Shown here one piece after another: positions 37,421 to 47,267 of a stretch of DNA of 64,000 nt (position 1 is its first letter; each line of letters opens with the position of its first letter). The stretch is from Pseudomonadota bacterium. GTDB taxonomy: Bacteria > Pseudomonadota > Gammaproteobacteria > Burkholderiales > SG8-39. The position numbers and the translations under genes were made by a program. The DNA lies in NCBI GenBank assembly GCA_021811085.1, contig JAJZPQ010000007.1, forward strand, positions 1-64,000, in the 5' to 3' direction. Below the pieces are notes generated by a model. That model did no database searches. It was given only the letters and a program-made list of their open reading frames with translations, and had not been told where the DNA came from.

Positions 37421-38650
37421 CTAGTCGCTTTGGCGCGGCTTCGCGAAATCCCCCGGCTCGATCAGTTTCGAGCACAAAAAGCCGATCACCAGGCCCCAGA
37501 ACGGCGCGCCGATGTTGAGGATCGGCACGTTGGCCACGGTGACGACGAACGTCATCAGTGCGCCGAACGTGTGCGTGGTGCGAAACGAGGCGACGAATGC
37601 GGTCTGCAGCACGCGCAGCATCGCGAGTCCGCCCAGTGTGGCGATGAAGGCCTTGGGCGTGGCGAGCATGAGGTGGGTGAACGTGGGCGCGAGCGCACCG
37701 AAGCCGAGCGCGAGCAGGCCGACCAGCAGGCCAGAAGTATATTGGCGCGTGCGCTCGCCCGAGGTCGAGAGGATCGCGTTCACCGGCCCGGTGAGGCAGG
37801 TCGATACCGAGCCGACCAGGGCGGAAAGCATGGATCCGGCGCCGCAGGCAACGGTGATTGCGTTGATCGGCGGCTTGTGCCCGGCCGCGGCGAGCACGGC
37901 GACGCCCTGGCCGTTCTGCACCGCGAGCACCGTGATCGCGAGCGGCAGCACCAGTTCCACGATCGCGCGCCAGGAGAACACCGGCGTATACAGCGTCGGG
38001 CGGGCGAAGCTGAACAGCGCGCCGGCGCCGGGCTGGAAACGCTCGAGCAGGGCGATCGCAAGCGCGCCCACCGCGAGCGCGCCGATCAGCGGCGGCACAT
38101 AGCGCCCGAGTCGCGGCAAGGCGGTCAGCGCAAGAAAGGCCGCGGCCATAGGGCCTGCGATCCAGAAGTCGTCGCGCAGCGCGTACACCAGGTCGAGCGC
38201 AAAGCGCAGGAACACCCCGGCCACCATGGCCATGACGATCGGCATCACCGCCGCCTGCATTGCGCGCCGCACCCAGCCCGAAAGGCCCAGTACCAGCATC
38301 AGCAGGCCGGTGACGAGGAACGCGCCGATGACTTCGGCGAAACTCAGATGGCCCAGCGCCTGCCCGACCAGCACCGCGCCGGGGATGCTCCACAGGAACA
38401 CCAGCGGCTGGCGGTAGAGCCAGCAGAAGGCGATGCTGATGAGGCCGTTGAGGAAGAATGCGCCGAACATCCAGGAGGAAATATCGGATTCGGCGAGACT
38501 GCCGTGGCGGCCGATCGCGAGAATGATCGCCACCGGACCCGTGGTCGCGAAGATGAACGCGATCAGGGCGTTGACCGCATACAGTCCGCCGAAATCGGCG
38601 CGGATCTGCTGCGGACCGGGCGGTGCCAGTTCGGGGGCTTCAAAAGGCAT
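37421..38650 (-). CDS. benE: Benzoate:H+ symporter, BenE family
   Basis: A 409-residue membrane protein with about 12 hydrophobic segments. BenE-family features include FGGLYAVNALIAFIFATTGPVAIILAIG, a TGLLMLVLGLSGWVRRAM segment and a late FVASFRTTHTFGALMTFVVT region. BenE proteins import benzoate with protons. The ATG at 38650 is chosen by homology; the frame is open further upstream. It provides an uptake route for the benzoyl-CoA pathway 13 kb away, although the defence island lies between them. Confidence 0.9.
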   Translation of the reverse strand: MPFEAPELAPPGPQQIRADFGGLYAVNALIAFIFATTGPVAIILAIGRHGSLAESDISSWMFGAFFLNGLISIAFCWLYRQPLVFLWSIPGAVLVGQALGHLSFAEVIGAFLVTGLLMLVLGLSGWVRRAMQAAVMPIVMAMVAGVFLRFALDLVYALRDDFWIAGPMAAAFLALTALPRLGRYVPPLIGALAVGALAIALLERFQPGAGALFSFARPTLYTPVFSWRAIVELVLPLAITVLAVQNGQGVAVLAAAGHKPPINAITVACGAGSMLSALVGSVSTCLTGPVNAILSTSGERTRQYTSGLLVGLLALGFGALAPTFTHLMLATPKAFIATLGGLAMLRVLQTAFVASFRTTHTFGALMTFVVTVANVPILNIGAPFWGLVIGFLCSKLIEPGDFAKPRQSD

Positions 38651-38801
38651 GGTCGTTTCCAGGCATTTCAATCGGACGGTTTTGCGCAGTGGCGAAGTGT
38701 AGCCGATACCCGAACGGCGGTGCGACCGGCGCGACCCGGCTTGCCACGGCCGAGTACGCAGGCTAACCTCGCCGCGTGAATGCGAGAAGGAAGCTGCCCT
38801 G

Positions 38802-39470
38802 ATGCTGGTGCTCGACAAACTTGCTAAGACCTACGCCGGCGCGCGCAGCCGCAGCGTGCTGCGCGGTGTCGATCTGACGCTCGCCGCAGGCGAGTACATC
38901 GCCGTCATGGGCGAATCCGGCATAGGCAAGTCCACGCTGCTCAATCTGATTGCAGGCCTGGATGCGCCCGATGCGGGCAGCATCCGCCTCGACGGCGTCG
39001 AGCTGACCCGCCTCGATGACGATGCCGCAACCCTGCTGCGGCGCAAGAGCATGGGCTTCGTGTTCCAGGCGTTTCACATCCTGCCTTATCTTTCGCTGGC
39101 GCAGAACGTGGCGCTGCCGCTGGTCCTGAACCGGGTTGCGGAAGACGAAGCCGCAGCGCGCACGCACGCGATGCTCGCGGCGGTAGGCCTCGCCGGACGC
39201 GAGGCGAGCATGCCGCGCGAATTGTCGGGCGGCGAATTGCAGCGCGCGGCGATCGCACGCGCGCTGGTGCACAGCCCGAAGCTGCTGCTTGCGGACGAGC
39301 CCACGGGCAATCTCGATCCCGACAGCGCGGCGCAGGTGCTCGCGCTGCTGCGCGCGCAGGTCAAGACCAGGAACGCGGCCTGCATCCTGGTCACGCATTC
39401 GCAGGCCGCGGCGGCGACGGCGGACCGGATCGTGGTGCTGACGGCGCAGGGACTGCGCGAGGCCGGTTGA
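38802..39470 (+). CDS. ABC transporter ATP-binding protein, LolD/MacB type
   Basis: A 222-residue ATPase of the LolD-like class. Walker A is GESGIGKSTLLNLI near residue 36, the class-typical LRRKSMGFVFQAFHILPYLS is near residue 83, the signature is LSGGELQRAAIARAL and Walker B is LLLADEPTGNLDPDS. Walker A has GIGKS instead of the usual GSGKS, a tolerated change. It pairs with the large permease gene that begins at its stop codon (TGATG). Confidence 0.92.
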   Translation: MLVLDKLAKTYAGARSRSVLRGVDLTLAAGEYIAVMGESGIGKSTLLNLIAGLDAPDAGSIRLDGVELTRLDDDAATLLRRKSMGFVFQAFHILPYLSLAQNVALPLVLNRVAEDEAAARTHAMLAAVGLAGREASMPRELSGGELQRAAIARALVHSPKLLLADEPTGNLDPDSAAQVLALLRAQVKTRNAACILVTHSQAAAATADRIVVLTAQGLREAG

Positions 39471-41998
39471 TGCGCGCGACTATGCGAGCGCCGCTGGCGC
39501 TGTCGCGGGCGGCGCTGTTCCTCGCACCGCTGGCGCAGCACAAGGGCCGGCTCGCGGTCTCCGTGCTCGCGATCGCGCTCGGCGTGGCGCTGGGCTACGC
39601 GGTGCAGCTGATCAACGCGGTGGCGCTGAACGAATTCTCGCAGGCGGTGCGCTCGCTCGCGGGCGAGGCCGATCTGGAAATCCGCGGGCCGCGCGCGGGC
39701 TTCGACGAGATGCTCTATGCGCGCGTCGCGCGCATGGCGCAAGTCGCCGTGGCGAGCCCGGTGCTGGAAGCCGAGGCGAAACTGCCCGGACGCAAGGAGC
39801 CGCTGCATCTGCTCGGCGTGGACGCATTTCGCGCGGCGCAGGTGCAGCCAGCGCTGATCGGCAGCGCGCCGGCCGATTTGCTCGACCTCCTGCGCCCGGA
39901 CGCGATTTTCCTCAGTCCGGCGGCGGCCGATAGCCTCAGCTTGAAGCCCGGCGACCGGCTCGCCGTGCAGGTGGGGCTCACGCAGCAGAGTCTGCGCGTG
40001 GCGGGGCTGCTGCGCGCGAGCGGGCGCGAGCGCCTGGGCGTGATGGACATCGCCGCGGCGCAGTTGCTGCTGGGCCGCAGCGGCAGCATCAGCCGCCTCG
40101 ATCTGCGCCTGCGTCCCGGGGCGGATATGGACGCAGTGCAGGCGGACTTGCAGGCGCAGTTGCCGCCCGGCCTCATCGTGGAGCGCTCGCACCGCGACCT
40201 GCAACGAAATGCGAACCTGTCGCGCGCGTATCGCGTGAACCTGAACGTGCTCGCGCTGGTGGCGCTGTTCACCGGCGGCTTCCTCGTGTTCTCGGCGCAG
40301 GCGCTGTCGGTGGTGCGCCGGCGCGCGCAACTCGCGCTGCTGCGCGTGTTCGGCGTGACGCGCGGCGGCATCGCGCGCATGCTGCTCGCCGAAGGCGCGC
40401 TCATAGGCGCAGCCGGCGCGGTGCTCGGCCTCGTCGCCGGCTACCTCATGGCGGCGGCCGTGCTCGCGCGCTTCGGCGCCGATCTGGGCGCGGGGGAGTT
40501 CCGCGGCTTGCATCCGGACCTGCATGCCGACCCCTGGGCGAGCGCGCTGTTCTTTGCCCTGGGCGTGGCGGTTGCGCTGGCGGGCAGCCTCAGCGCCGCC
40601 TTGGAAGCGGCGCGCGCGGCACCGGCGCAGGCGCTCAAGGCCGGCGACGAGCAGACCGCGTTCGCGCGCCTGCGGCCGGCCTGGCCGGGTGTCGCGCTGC
40701 TGCTTGCAGGCGCGTTGTGCACGGCGGCCGGGCCCGTAGGCGGCATACCGTTGTTCGGCTATATCGCGATCGCGCTGATGCTGCTGGGGACGCTTGCGCT
40801 GATGCCGCGCCTGGCGACGACGGTGTTCGCTGTGTTGCCGCTGCCGCGTGCTGCAGGCGCGCGCCTCGCGCTGGCGCAATTGCAGGGTGCGCCCGGGCAG
40901 GCGGCGGTAAGCCTCGCGGCGATCGTGGCCAGTTTTTCGCTGATGGTGGCGATGGGGATCATGGTCGCCTCGTTTCGCGTCTCGCTGAGCCAGTGGCTGG
41001 ATCAGGTGCTGCCGGCCGAGCTCTATATGCGCACCGGCATGGGCGGCGATACCGGCTTTCTCTCGCCCGAAGACCAGGAGCGCATTGCCGCACTGCCGGG
41101 CGTGCGCCGGGCCGAATTCCTGCGCATCGAGCAGCTGCTGCTGGCGCCGGATAAACCGCGCGTGGCCTTGCTCGCGCGCTCCTTCGGCGGCGACGATCCG
41201 GGCCAGCGCCTGCCCCTGGTCGGCGCAGCGTTCGCGCCGCGCGCGGGCGACCCGCCGCCCTTGTGGGCGAGTGAGGCCATGGTCGATCTCTACGGCTATC
41301 GCGTAGGCCAGGTGGTGCAACTGCCGCTCGCGGGCCAGCTGCGGCGCTTCACCGTGGCCGGCATCTGGCGCGACTACGCGCGCCAGCACGGTTCGGTCAT
41401 CATCGCGCGCGAGCTGTATATGGCCTATACCGGCGATCGCAAGGCCAACGACGTCGCGCTGTATCTTGCTCCGGGCGCGAGCCCCGCAAGCGTGATGCGC
41501 GCGATACGCGCGAGCATTCCCGGTGCCGCGAATGTCGAGTACGGCGCGCCTGCCGAAATACGCGCGCGTTCGCTCAAGGTGTTCGACCGCACCTTCGCCG
41601 TGACCTATGCGCTCGAGGCGGTGGCCGTGATCATCGGCCTGTTCGGCCTGTCATCGAACTTCGGCGCGCTGGTGCTCGCGCGCAGCCGTGAATTCGGCAT
41701 GCTGCGCCATGTCGGCATGACGCGGCGCCAGATCGGCGCGATGCTCGCGGCCGAGGGCGCGCTGGTGAGCGCGCTTGGCCTCGCGCTGGGTCTGGCTTTG
41801 GGCTGGGTCATCAGCCTGGTGCTGATCCGGGTGGTCAATCGCCAGTCGTTTCACTGGAGCATGGAACTGCATCCGCCCTGGGCGCTGCTCGCGCTGCTCG
41901 CGGCCGCGTTGCTGCTGCTCGCGATGTTCACCGCGCTCGCGAGCGGGCGCCGTGCATTGGGCGTGGACGTGGTGCGCGCGGTGCGCGAGGATTGGTGA
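39470..41998 (+). CDS. ABC transporter permease, FtsX-like (duplicated domain, AttFG/YbbP type)
   Basis: An 842-residue permease. It has an N-terminal helix (KGRLAVSVLAIALGVALGYAVQ), a large periplasmic domain, a first FtsX-like block around residues 250-480 and a second at the C-terminus (YALEAVAVIIGLFGLSSNFGALVLARS...). This is the double-FtsX layout of lipoprotein- or export-type ABC systems. The ATG at 39470 is preferred over a TTG one codon earlier. With the ATPase and the AttH/CrtC-like gene downstream it forms an AttEFGH-like export unit of unknown substrate. Confidence 0.88.
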   Translation: MRATMRAPLALSRAALFLAPLAQHKGRLAVSVLAIALGVALGYAVQLINAVALNEFSQAVRSLAGEADLEIRGPRAGFDEMLYARVARMAQVAVASPVLEAEAKLPGRKEPLHLLGVDAFRAAQVQPALIGSAPADLLDLLRPDAIFLSPAAADSLSLKPGDRLAVQVGLTQQSLRVAGLLRASGRERLGVMDIAAAQLLLGRSGSISRLDLRLRPGADMDAVQADLQAQLPPGLIVERSHRDLQRNANLSRAYRVNLNVLALVALFTGGFLVFSAQALSVVRRRAQLALLRVFGVTRGGIARMLLAEGALIGAAGAVLGLVAGYLMAAAVLARFGADLGAGEFRGLHPDLHADPWASALFFALGVAVALAGSLSAALEAARAAPAQALKAGDEQTAFARLRPAWPGVALLLAGALCTAAGPVGGIPLFGYIAIALMLLGTLALMPRLATTVFAVLPLPRAAGARLALAQLQGAPGQAAVSLAAIVASFSLMVAMGIMVASFRVSLSQWLDQVLPAELYMRTGMGGDTGFLSPEDQERIAALPGVRRAEFLRIEQLLLAPDKPRVALLARSFGGDDPGQRLPLVGAAFAPRAGDPPPLWASEAMVDLYGYRVGQVVQLPLAGQLRRFTVAGIWRDYARQHGSVIIARELYMAYTGDRKANDVALYLAPGASPASVMRAIRASIPGAANVEYGAPAEIRARSLKVFDRTFAVTYALEAVAVIIGLFGLSSNFGALVLARSREFGMLRHVGMTRRQIGAMLAAEGALVSALGLALGLALGWVISLVLIRVVNRQSFHWSMELHPPWALLALLAAALLLLAMFTALASGRRALGVDVVRAVREDW

Positions 41999-42002
41999 GG
42001 GG

Positions 42003-43079
42003 ATGCTGAAGAGGAGGGCCCTATGCGTGATGCTGCTGGCGCTGTGCGCTTGCCTGTGCGCCGGCGCCCGCGCGCAGGATTATGCGCAAGTGAAACCCGG
42101 TGTAGCGCTGCAATTTCCGCGCGATGCGGGCAGCCATGCGCAATTTCGCACCGAGTGGTGGTATCTCACCGGCTGGGTTAAGGACGCGCGCGGCCGCGAT
42201 CTGGGCATACAAATCACGTTCTTTCGCAACCGGCCGGGCGTGGCGGAATCCAATCCGAGCAAATTCGCGCCGCGCCAGCTGCTGTTCGCGCACGCGGCGC
42301 TGGCCGACCCGGGCAAAGGGAAATTGTTGCACGACCAGCGCGCCGCCCGCGCCGGCTTCGGTCTGGCCGAAGCGCAGGAGGGACGCACCGGCGTCTGGAT
42401 CGACGACTGGTCGCTGCGGCAGACCGACGCAGGCTACAGCGCCCGCATTGCGGCGCACGACTTCAGCTACGCGCTCGACTTCAAGACCACCCAGCCGCCG
42501 CTGGCGCAAGGCGAGGGCGGCTTGAGCCGCAAGGGCCCGCGTCCGGCGCAGGCGAGCTATTACTACAGCGAGCCTCAGCTCAAAGTGTCAGGCACGATCA
42601 CGGTCGCGGGCGAGCGGCGCGAGGTCAGCGGCACGGCTTGGCTCGATCACGAATGGTCCAGCGCCTACCTGGCCGAGGAAGCCGTGGGCTGGGATTGGGT
42701 CGGATTGAATCTCGCCGACGGCGGCGCGCTCATGGCGTTTCGCATACGCGACAAAGACGGCCGCAGCTATTGGGCTGGCGGATCCTTGCGCGGCGCCGAC
42801 GGCCGCGTGCGCGTGCTCAAGCCGGAGGAAGTCGGTTTCGAGCCGGCGCGCCGCTGGCGCTCGCCGCGCACCGGGGTCGAGTACCCGGTCGCCATGCGGC
42901 TGAGGGCGGGGGAGCTGAATCTGGAATTGGAGCCGCTGCTGGACGACCAGGAACTCGATGCGCGCGCGAGCACCGGCACCATCTACTGGGAAGGCGCGGT
43001 GCGTGCGCGCGCGGGAGGCAAGATGCTGGGGCAGGGCTATCTGGAACTCACCGGCTACTGGAAGCGGCTCAAGATGTGA
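42003..43079 (+). CDS. Secreted AttH/carotenoid 1,2-hydratase-like protein
   Basis: A 358-residue protein with a cleavable signal peptide (hydrophobic LCVMLLALCACLCAGARAQ). A lipocalin-like double domain follows, with FRTEWWYLTGWV and SGTAWLDHEWSSAYL typical of AttH/CrtC proteins. Despite the CrtC name, carotenoid activity is unlikely, because no carotenoid genes are near. It starts 4 bp after the permease gene and is the third gene of the ABC unit. Confidence 0.88.
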   Translation: MLKRRALCVMLLALCACLCAGARAQDYAQVKPGVALQFPRDAGSHAQFRTEWWYLTGWVKDARGRDLGIQITFFRNRPGVAESNPSKFAPRQLLFAHAALADPGKGKLLHDQRAARAGFGLAEAQEGRTGVWIDDWSLRQTDAGYSARIAAHDFSYALDFKTTQPPLAQGEGGLSRKGPRPAQASYYYSEPQLKVSGTITVAGERREVSGTAWLDHEWSSAYLAEEAVGWDWVGLNLADGGALMAFRIRDKDGRSYWAGGSLRGADGRVRVLKPEEVGFEPARRWRSPRTGVEYPVAMRLRAGELNLELEPLLDDQELDARASTGTIYWEGAVRARAGGKMLGQGYLELTGYWKRLKM

Positions 43080-43109
43080 GGCTTGGGAAAATGTGGACGC
43101 AAGGCCGGC

Positions 43110-43123
43110 TTGATCCAAGTCAA
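43110..43123. promoter_or_regulatory. FNR/ANR-type binding box
   Basis: TTGATCCAAGTCAA matches TTGATNNNNATCAA at 9 of 10 positions. It lies 78 bp upstream of the start of the binding-protein gene at 43201, a workable distance for an activator site. It suggests induction of the importer under oxygen limitation. Confidence 0.58.
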
Positions 43124-43200
43124 GACACAGGCGGGGTGTCTGGGAAACACTACGCCATGCACGCCGCTGGTCGCGCTGCAGTTTCCAAGGGGGAAATACG

Positions 43201-44199
43201 ATGAAAAAGCTGCTGCTGGCATTGTTCGTTCTGTGTGCGGCCGTCCAGGCCCAGGCGCAAGACAAGGCGCTACTCGAGCGGGCCAAGGCCGAGGGCAAGG
43301 CCTCGTTCTACGCCAATATCACCGCGGTCGAGCCGATCATAAAGGCGTTCACCGAGGATACGGGGGTGAAGGCGGAATACACGCGGATTTCGACGTCCAA
43401 GTTCGTCGCCACCGCGATCACCGAGTTCGAGGCCGGCAAGCTGATGGCCGACGTGGTGCAGGCGCCGTTGCCGGTGCTGGAACTGCTCAAGGAAAAAGGG
43501 GTGCTGGCGTCCTATCGCTCGCCGGCGGCCGCGGGATACCCGGACTGGGCCAGCAAAGACGACAAGATTCAGCTCTTCGGCATCGAGTACGTGGGCCTGA
43601 TCTACAACAAGGAAAAGGTCAAACCGGGGGATGTGCCGACGCGCTACGAGGATCTGACGCTGCCGAAGTGGAAAAACCAGATCGTGATGGCCAATCCGGC
43701 CAATCACGCCACGACGATTTCCTGGCTGATCGGACTCAAGGAGAACGTGTTCAAGTCCGAAGCCGACTGGCGCAAGTTCCTGCAGGGACTCGCCGCCAAC
43801 AAGCCGATGTTCGTGTCCTCCTTCGGCCCGACCCCGGCGCCGGTGGAAAGCGGCGAGAAGCTGATCGCGATATCGATGCCGAAGTACATCGTGACCAAGG
43901 CGCCGGCTCCGCTCGACTGGGCGCGGCTGTCGCAGCCGCTGATGGGCACGCCGCGCGCGATTGCCGTCACGTCCAAGGCGCCGCATCCGGCCGCGGCGCG
44001 GGCGTTCGTGGACTATTGGCTGTCGAAGAAATCCATGGACATGCTGGCCAAGGACGTGGGCGAGTACGTGCTGGCGCCCGGCGTGTTCCCGCCGATCGAC
44101 GGCATCAGCAAGGCCAAGGTGATTGCGATCCGCGAACTGTCGGATGAAGAAATCCAGAAGTGGGGCGCCGAGTTCAAGAAAATCTTTGACGTGAAATAA
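43201..44199 (+). CDS. ABC transporter periplasmic solute-binding protein (Fe3+/thiamine/putrescine-type)
   Basis: A 332-residue binding protein with a clear signal peptide (KKLLLALFVLCAAVQAQAQ). A FbpA/SBP_bac_6-like fold follows, with LLERAKAEGKASFYAN, YNKEKVKPGDVPTRYEDL and PHPAAARAFVDYWLS. The paired tyrosines of iron-binding FbpA are not obvious, so ferric iron is only one candidate ligand. It heads a three-gene importer with an ATPase and a fused permease. Confidence 0.85.
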   Translation: MKKLLLALFVLCAAVQAQAQDKALLERAKAEGKASFYANITAVEPIIKAFTEDTGVKAEYTRISTSKFVATAITEFEAGKLMADVVQAPLPVLELLKEKGVLASYRSPAAAGYPDWASKDDKIQLFGIEYVGLIYNKEKVKPGDVPTRYEDLTLPKWKNQIVMANPANHATTISWLIGLKENVFKSEADWRKFLQGLAANKPMFVSSFGPTPAPVESGEKLIAISMPKYIVTKAPAPLDWARLSQPLMGTPRAIAVTSKAPHPAAARAFVDYWLSKKSMDMLAKDVGEYVLAPGVFPPIDGISKAKVIAIRELSDEEIQKWGAEFKKIFDVK

Positions 44200-44221
44200 C
44201 CGCTGCGGCGGGCAGCATAGC

Positions 44222-44259
44222 AGCCGTCCGGGCCGGCGCGCCGGGCGGCTGTTTGTTGT
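44222..44259 (+). terminator. Hairpin terminator/attenuator between binding protein and ATPase genes
   Basis: AGCCGTCCGG (44222-44231) pairs with CCGGGCGGCT (44241-44250), a 10-bp stem with one G-T pair, followed by GTTTGTTGT. It would allow more binding protein than membrane subunits to be made, the usual ratio for ABC importers. Confidence 0.6.
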
Positions 44260-44331
44260 GCGCGCGGTGCAGCCGCGGCTGCGGCGCAAGCGGGCTGTCG
44301 CGCGCGGCTAGCGTTTACCGGGGCAGACACC

Positions 44332-45417
44332 ATGGAAATCCGCATACGCGGCGTCAGCAAGTATTACTACTCCGAGGGCAAGACCATCAAGGCTCTCGAC
44401 GACGTCAATCTGGTCATCCCGGCCAACCGGATTTTCACGCTGCTCGGACCTAGCGGCAGCGGCAAGACCACGCTGCTGCGCTGTATCGTCGGGCTGGAAC
44501 TGCCCGATACCGGGGAAATCAGCATCGGCGACGAGCTGGTGTGGTCCAAAGACAAGAACATCTGCGTGCCGCCGGAGCGGCGCGGCCTGGGCATGGTGTT
44601 CCAGACCTACGCCATCTGGCCGCACATGAACGTGTTCGACAACGTGGCCTACCCGCTGCAGGTGCGCGACGTGGCCAAGGATGTCATCCGCGAGCGCGTG
44701 GCGCAGACGCTGCGCTTTGTGCGGCTGGAGGGCTTCGAGCGGCGGCCGGCGACCAAACTCTCCGGCGGCCAGCAGCAGCGCGTCGCGCTGGCGCGGGCGC
44801 TGGTGGCCGAGCCCAAGGTGATTCTGTTCGACGAGCCGCTGAGCAATCTCGACGCCAAGCTGCGCGAGGAAACGCGCAAGGAGCTGCGCGCCTTTCTCGG
44901 CAAGCTGCAGATCACCGCGGTGTACGTGACCCACGACCGCGTCGAAGCGCTCGCGCTGTCGGACTCGATCGCGGTGATGCGCGCCGGTCAGATCATCGAG
45001 ACCGGCACGCCGCAGAAAATCTATTTCGACGCCGATCACCGCTTCGTCGCCGATTTCATCGGGCGCGCCAATCTGGTCAAGGCCACGGTGCGCGCCGAGG
45101 AGGGCGGCTATACCGTGGTCGATTCGACGCTGGGCCGCATCGTGTGCCAGCAGCGCGATCTCCCCGTGGGCGGCGAGGCGACGCTGTGCATCCGGCCCGA
45201 GTTCATCCGCATCGTCCGCGGCGAGGCCGAAGCGCACGGCAACCTCGTCAATGGCCGCATCGAGTCGCTGGTGTTCGTCGGCGAAGCCTACGAGGCCGAA
45301 ATCCGCGTGGGCGAGGAGCGGCTGCTGGCCAAGATCGATCCGGAGGCGAAGCTGCGCGAGGGCGACGCCGTGAGCTTCACGCTGGCGCCGGCGCACTGCC
45401 TGCTGGTGGCGATCTAA
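44332..45417 (+). CDS. ABC transporter ATP-binding protein (FbpC/PotA/CysA class)
   Basis: A 361-residue ATPase with an importer-class TOBE domain. Walker A is GPSGSGKTTLLRCIVG near residue 40, the Q-loop region is GMVFQTYAIWPHM, the signature is LSGGQQQRVALARAL and Walker B is VILFDEPLSNLDAK. The C-terminal ~120 residues (RANLVKATV..., CIRPEFIRI) form the TOBE regulatory barrel. It stands 4 bp before the permease gene. Confidence 0.92.
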   Translation: MEIRIRGVSKYYYSEGKTIKALDDVNLVIPANRIFTLLGPSGSGKTTLLRCIVGLELPDTGEISIGDELVWSKDKNICVPPERRGLGMVFQTYAIWPHMNVFDNVAYPLQVRDVAKDVIRERVAQTLRFVRLEGFERRPATKLSGGQQQRVALARALVAEPKVILFDEPLSNLDAKLREETRKELRAFLGKLQITAVYVTHDRVEALALSDSIAVMRAGQIIETGTPQKIYFDADHRFVADFIGRANLVKATVRAEEGGYTVVDSTLGRIVCQQRDLPVGGEATLCIRPEFIRIVRGEAEAHGNLVNGRIESLVFVGEAYEAEIRVGEERLLAKIDPEAKLREGDAVSFTLAPAHCLLVAI

Positions 45418-45421
45418 AGGC

Positions 45422-47095
45422 ATGGACCACAGCCGCTCCAAGCTGACCTGGCTGCTGATCGCGATCGTCGGCGCGCTGACCGTATTCCCGGTGCTGATGC
45501 TGCTGCTCGGCAGCTTTTCCGAGGGCTTGACCGCGTTCGGCAAGTTCACCGTGCACAAGTACGTCGAGGCCTATACCGATCCGGTGTTGTTCGACGTACT
45601 CGCCAACACCACGCTATTCGTGCTCGGTTCGTCGCTGCTGTCGACCGTGCTGGCGCTGTTCCTCGCCTATCTCAACACGCGTACCGATATTCCGTTCAAG
45701 TTCCTGTTCAAAATCATTTCGCTCATACCGATGATGATCCCGCATCTGCTGTTCGCGGTGAGCTGGGCGCTGCTGCTCAATCCCTCCAACGGACTGATCA
45801 ACCTTGCGCTGAAGCAGGCGCTGTCGCTGGAGGATGCGCCGTTCAACATCTATTCGATCTGGGGCATGATCCTGGTGGAGGGGCTGCTCGACCTGCCGAT
45901 CGCCTACCTGATCATCGCGCCGGCGATGGCCTCGTTCGACGTGGCGCTGGAGGAATCCTCGCGCGTGTGCGGCGCGGGCACCATGCGCACGTTCGCGCGC
46001 GTGACCCTGCCGGTGCTGCGCCCGGCCATCCTCGCAGCGTTCATCCTGGGGCTGGTGCGCAGCCTCGCATCCTTTGCCGTGCCCTCGGTGATCGGCATGC
46101 CGGGCCGCGTGCCGGTGCTCGCGACGCATTTGTACGAAATGATCGCCACCGGTTTCGCCACCGATTACGGCAAGGCGGCGGCGGTCGGGATGAGCGTGCT
46201 CGCGGCTTCGGTCACGCTGATCGTGGTCTATCGCGCGCTCACCGCCGAAAGCGAGAAATTCGTGACCGTCTCCAGCCGCGGCTTCCGTCCGGCCGTGATC
46301 GGGCTGGGCAAGGCGAGGACGCCGCTGTTCTGCGCCGTGGCGCTGCTGTCTTTGGTGCTGATCGTCTTGCCGGTGGCGGTGCTGCTGTACACCTCGCTCG
46401 TGCCCTATTCGATGGTGCCCAGCGCGCGCGCATTTTCACTGATGAGCTGGAAGCATTGGAGCGACGTGCTCGGCGATCCGATTTCGCTGCTGTCGCTGAA
46501 GAACAGCCTGTTCCTGGGGGTGGTGGGCGCCACCCTGGGCGTGCTGTTGTCGATCTTCGTCGCCTATGTCATCGTCAAGGTGAAAACCCGCGCGTCCGGG
46601 CTGCTCGAGTCGCTGAGCTATTTGTCGTTCTCGTTTCCGGGCATCGTGATCGGCATCGGCTTCATGTGGTTCTTCGTGCAGACTCCGCTGTACGCGACGA
46701 TCTGGGCGCTGCTGCTGGGCTATATCGGCACCTATCTGCCCTACGGCATACGGCCGATGTCCAGCGCCTTCATCCAGATCCACAGCCACCTGGAGGAATC
46801 GTCACTGGTGTGCGGGGCGAGCCCGCTGACGACCCTGCGCCGCATCATCGTGCCGCTGCTGATCCCGGGCATCGTGTCCGGATGGATATTGATGGCCTCG
46901 ATGTTCGTGCGCGAGCTCACCCTGTCGGTGGTGCTGTCGCGCCCCGGCACCGAAGTCCTCGCGGTGCAGATCCTGCGCTTTGCCGAGGACGGCCTGTGGG
47001 GCAAGCTGTCGGCGCTGGGCATCGTGATGATCGGCATCTCGACGAGTTTGGTCATCGCGGCGACCCTGGTCGGCAACCGTTTCAGGGCGGTATAG
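45422..47095 (+). CDS. ABC transporter permease, fused two-domain (FbpB/ThiP type)
   Basis: A 557-residue permease that joins two BPD_transp_1 domains, each with about six helices. The EAA-type cytoplasmic loops appear twice: LEESSRVCGAGTMRTFARVTLPVLRP near residue 177 and LEESSLVCGASPLTTLRRIIVPLLIPG near residue 457. Fused permeases of this form occur in iron and thiamine importers. It is the last gene of the unit. Confidence 0.92.
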   Translation: MDHSRSKLTWLLIAIVGALTVFPVLMLLLGSFSEGLTAFGKFTVHKYVEAYTDPVLFDVLANTTLFVLGSSLLSTVLALFLAYLNTRTDIPFKFLFKIISLIPMMIPHLLFAVSWALLLNPSNGLINLALKQALSLEDAPFNIYSIWGMILVEGLLDLPIAYLIIAPAMASFDVALEESSRVCGAGTMRTFARVTLPVLRPAILAAFILGLVRSLASFAVPSVIGMPGRVPVLATHLYEMIATGFATDYGKAAAVGMSVLAASVTLIVVYRALTAESEKFVTVSSRGFRPAVIGLGKARTPLFCAVALLSLVLIVLPVAVLLYTSLVPYSMVPSARAFSLMSWKHWSDVLGDPISLLSLKNSLFLGVVGATLGVLLSIFVAYVIVKVKTRASGLLESLSYLSFSFPGIVIGIGFMWFFVQTPLYATIWALLLGYIGTYLPYGIRPMSSAFIQIHSHLEESSLVCGASPLTTLRRIIVPLLIPGIVSGWILMASMFVRELTLSVVLSRPGTEVLAVQILRFAEDGLWGKLSALGIVMIGISTSLVIAATLVGNRFRAV

Positions 47096-47267
47096 GCCGG
47101 AAAGCCGCGTGTTTACTGGGTTTGCGGCCCATCAGCGCGCGCCGTCGCCGGATACCTTGCTTATCTTCTCGGCGAGCGCGCGGCCGCGGATTCGTGTGGC
47201 GAAGCGACCGATGCGTCACGCAGCGGAAATTCCAGGCTGCGGTCCTGATTGCGCACTGGCCGGGCGC

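Noticed and set aside
42003-43079. Carotenoid 1,2-hydratase as a literal function
   Set aside because: The family name comes from CrtC, but there are no carotenoid genes and the operon matches the AttH-type ABC setting.
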